A stretch of 25,294 nt of DNA from JBLIAZ01 sp047632015 (lineage in GTDB: Bacteria > Bacteroidota > Bacteroidia > Flavobacteriales_C > GCA-002722245): the NCBI GenBank assembly GCA_047632015.1, contig JBLIBC010000005.1, positions 1 to 25,294 of the forward strand, read 5' to 3'. A program made the position numbers and the translations under genes. Below are positions 24,528-25,294 of the stretch, piece by piece; the first letter of the stretch is position 1, and each line of letters starts with the position of its first letter. Below the pieces are notes generated by a model. That model was given only the letters and a program-made list of their open reading frames with translations. It did no database searches and had not been told where the DNA came from.

Positions 24528-25085
24528 TTAGGCCCCAACAACAACTTTAGGGAACCTGATAATTTTTTCATTTAATATGTACCCCTTTTCTACTACATCT
24601 AATATTTTTCCCTTCAGTTTTTTAGAAGGGGCAGGGATGTTAGTAATGGCTTCATGTTCTTCAGCGTTAAATTCTTTTTCTTGAACGTCCATTTCTTTTA
24701 AACCTTCAGCTCCCAATGATTTCACCATTTTATCGTAAATCAAATCAACACCTTCTTTTAAGCTTTTCACATCCGAAGCCTCTCCAATGGATTTTAACGC
24801 CCTATCAAAATCATCAAGTACAGGTAGCAATACTTTAAAAGCATCTGCTTTTGATCCAGTAATTAATTCTGATTTTTCTCTTGATGTTCTTTTTCTAAAA
24901 TTCTCATACTCTGAAAAAAGCCTTAAATACCTGTCTTCTTGTTCAGCAATTTTAGCATCTTTTATTTCATCATCGGATAATTCAGGTTCGGTAGACTCTT
25001 CTTCCTTTTGATCCTGTTCAGTATCTTGAATTTCTTCTTGTTTTACATCTTCTGCTTGCACTTCTTCTTTCTCTTTGTTGTCCAT
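24528..25085 (-). CDS. grpE: Nucleotide exchange factor GrpE
   Basis: GrpE releases ADP from DnaK in the Hsp70 cycle. Starting at 25085 the product has 185 residues: an acidic, Gln/Glu-rich disordered N terminus (about 1-45), a long coiled coil (about 45-110) with RYLRLFSEYENFRKRTSREK, and the C-terminal beta domain with the conserved VVEKGYILNEKIIRFPKVVV end. The open frame extends 16 codons upstream to a TTG at 25133, but that part is not GrpE-like; the tandem ATGs at 25088 and 25085 are the sensible starts. It is first in the minus-strand operon with dnaJ and the ABC exporter genes. Confidence 0.94.
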   Translation of the reverse strand: MDNKEKEEVQAEDVKQEEIQDTEQDQKEEESTEPELSDDEIKDAKIAEQEDRYLRLFSEYENFRKRTSREKSELITGSKADAFKVLLPVLDDFDRALKSIGEASDVKSLKEGVDLIYDKMVKSLGAEGLKEMDVQEKEFNAEEHEAITNIPAPSKKLKGKILDVVEKGYILNEKIIRFPKVVVGA

Positions 25086-25227
25086 CATAACTATTTGTAT
25101 TGGTACTTGACCCACTTGCAAAACTTCAACCAATTGGAAGATATTTTCGTAATCAAGTCAAGATGTCTTTTAATCCCTCGTTTAAAGTCAAAATTGTGCT
25201 AAAAAGTCACCTTTTCTGACAGGGCTG

Positions 25228-25235
25228 CAAAAGTA
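25228..25235 (-). promoter_or_regulatory. -7 element of the grpE-dnaJ operon promoter
   Basis: On the minus strand TACTTTTG matches TAnnTTTG exactly and is followed by CAGCCC, a context often seen at Bacteroidota transcription starts. No good -33 TTG lies at the usual distance. The start would be near 25221, leaving a leader of about 135 nt before the grpE ATG. No CIRCE-type inverted repeat is visible in that leader. Confidence 0.6.
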
Positions 25236-25258
25236 CAATTTTTTTAAAACACAGCTAC

Positions 25259-25279
25259 TAAATAGTGGTGCTCTATTTA
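25259..25279. repeat. Short inverted repeat upstream of grpE
   Basis: TAAATAG (25259-25265) and CTATTTA (25273-25279) are perfect 7 bp arms around a 7 nt spacer. ACTATTT at 25283-25289 offers an alternative arm. It lies just upstream of the grpE -7 element, at a distance where an operator could act, but it could equally be part of the neighbouring unit beyond the window end. Confidence 0.35.
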
Positions 25280-25294
25280 AGTACTATTTTACAT

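Noticed and set aside
25086..25133. N-terminal extension of GrpE from a TTG
   Set aside because: The added residues are hydrophobic and unlike GrpE, while a double ATG follows immediately with the usual acidic GrpE N terminus.
25086..25227. Heat-shock control element (CIRCE or RNA thermometer) and a mini-hairpin GTCA/TGAC at 25206-25220 in the grpE leader
   Set aside because: No CIRCE-type 9 bp inverted repeat is present, and a 4 bp stem is too weak to claim a terminator or thermometer.

Overview
The window is a chromosomal stretch of an AT-rich member of the Bacteroidota, most likely Flavobacteriales. The evidence is a C-terminal type IX secretion sorting domain (14508-15899), promoters of the Bacteroidota form TTG-N20ish-TAnnTTTG, near absence of Shine-Dalgarno sequences in favour of A-rich leaders, a DUF3467 gene fused by overlap to rpoC, and a DUF5723 outer-membrane-type protein. 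Placement below order level is not supported by what I can see.

Positions 43-13290 hold one long co-directional transcription/translation block: tRNA-Tyr, tRNA-Gly, tRNA-Thr, tuf, tRNA-Trp, secE, nusG, rplK, rplA, rplJ, rplL, rpoB, rpoC and a DUF3467 gene. No Bacteroidota promoter motif is visible inside it. Hairpins after tuf (1598-1636) and after rplL (4701-4746) probably act as partial terminators that step down expression from EF-Tu and the stalk proteins to RNA polymerase. A strong hairpin at 13297-13326 ends the block. The tRNA genes do not encode their CCA ends.

Positions 13361-18138 hold a THUMP-domain 23S rRNA methyltransferase with a rare strong Shine-Dalgarno site, a convergent gene for a secreted beta-propeller-like protein with a type IX sorting tail, and rpsA. 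The secreted protein and rpsA are driven by back-to-back, physically overlapping promoters (15916-15968). Ribosomal protein S1 has six S1 domains and an unusual histone-H1-like Lys/Ala/Pro N-terminal extension; its leader RNA can form alternative hairpins.

Positions 18168-20892 hold a three-gene putative envelope operon: a DUF5723 protein, a DUF983 zinc-ribbon membrane protein and a membrane-anchored propeller protein that looks like the sensor half of a hybrid two-component protein without a kinase.

Positions 20895-25235, minus strand, hold grpE, dnaJ and a NatA/NatB-like ABC exporter pair, apparently transcribed from one promoter at 25228-25235. GrpE and DnaJ are co-chaperones of DnaK, which is not in the window.

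No mobile element, CRISPR array, prophage, rRNA or defence system is visible. Most of the window is conserved housekeeping sequence; the less ordinary items are the rpsA promoter/leader/N-terminal extension and the kinase-less sensor-like protein.
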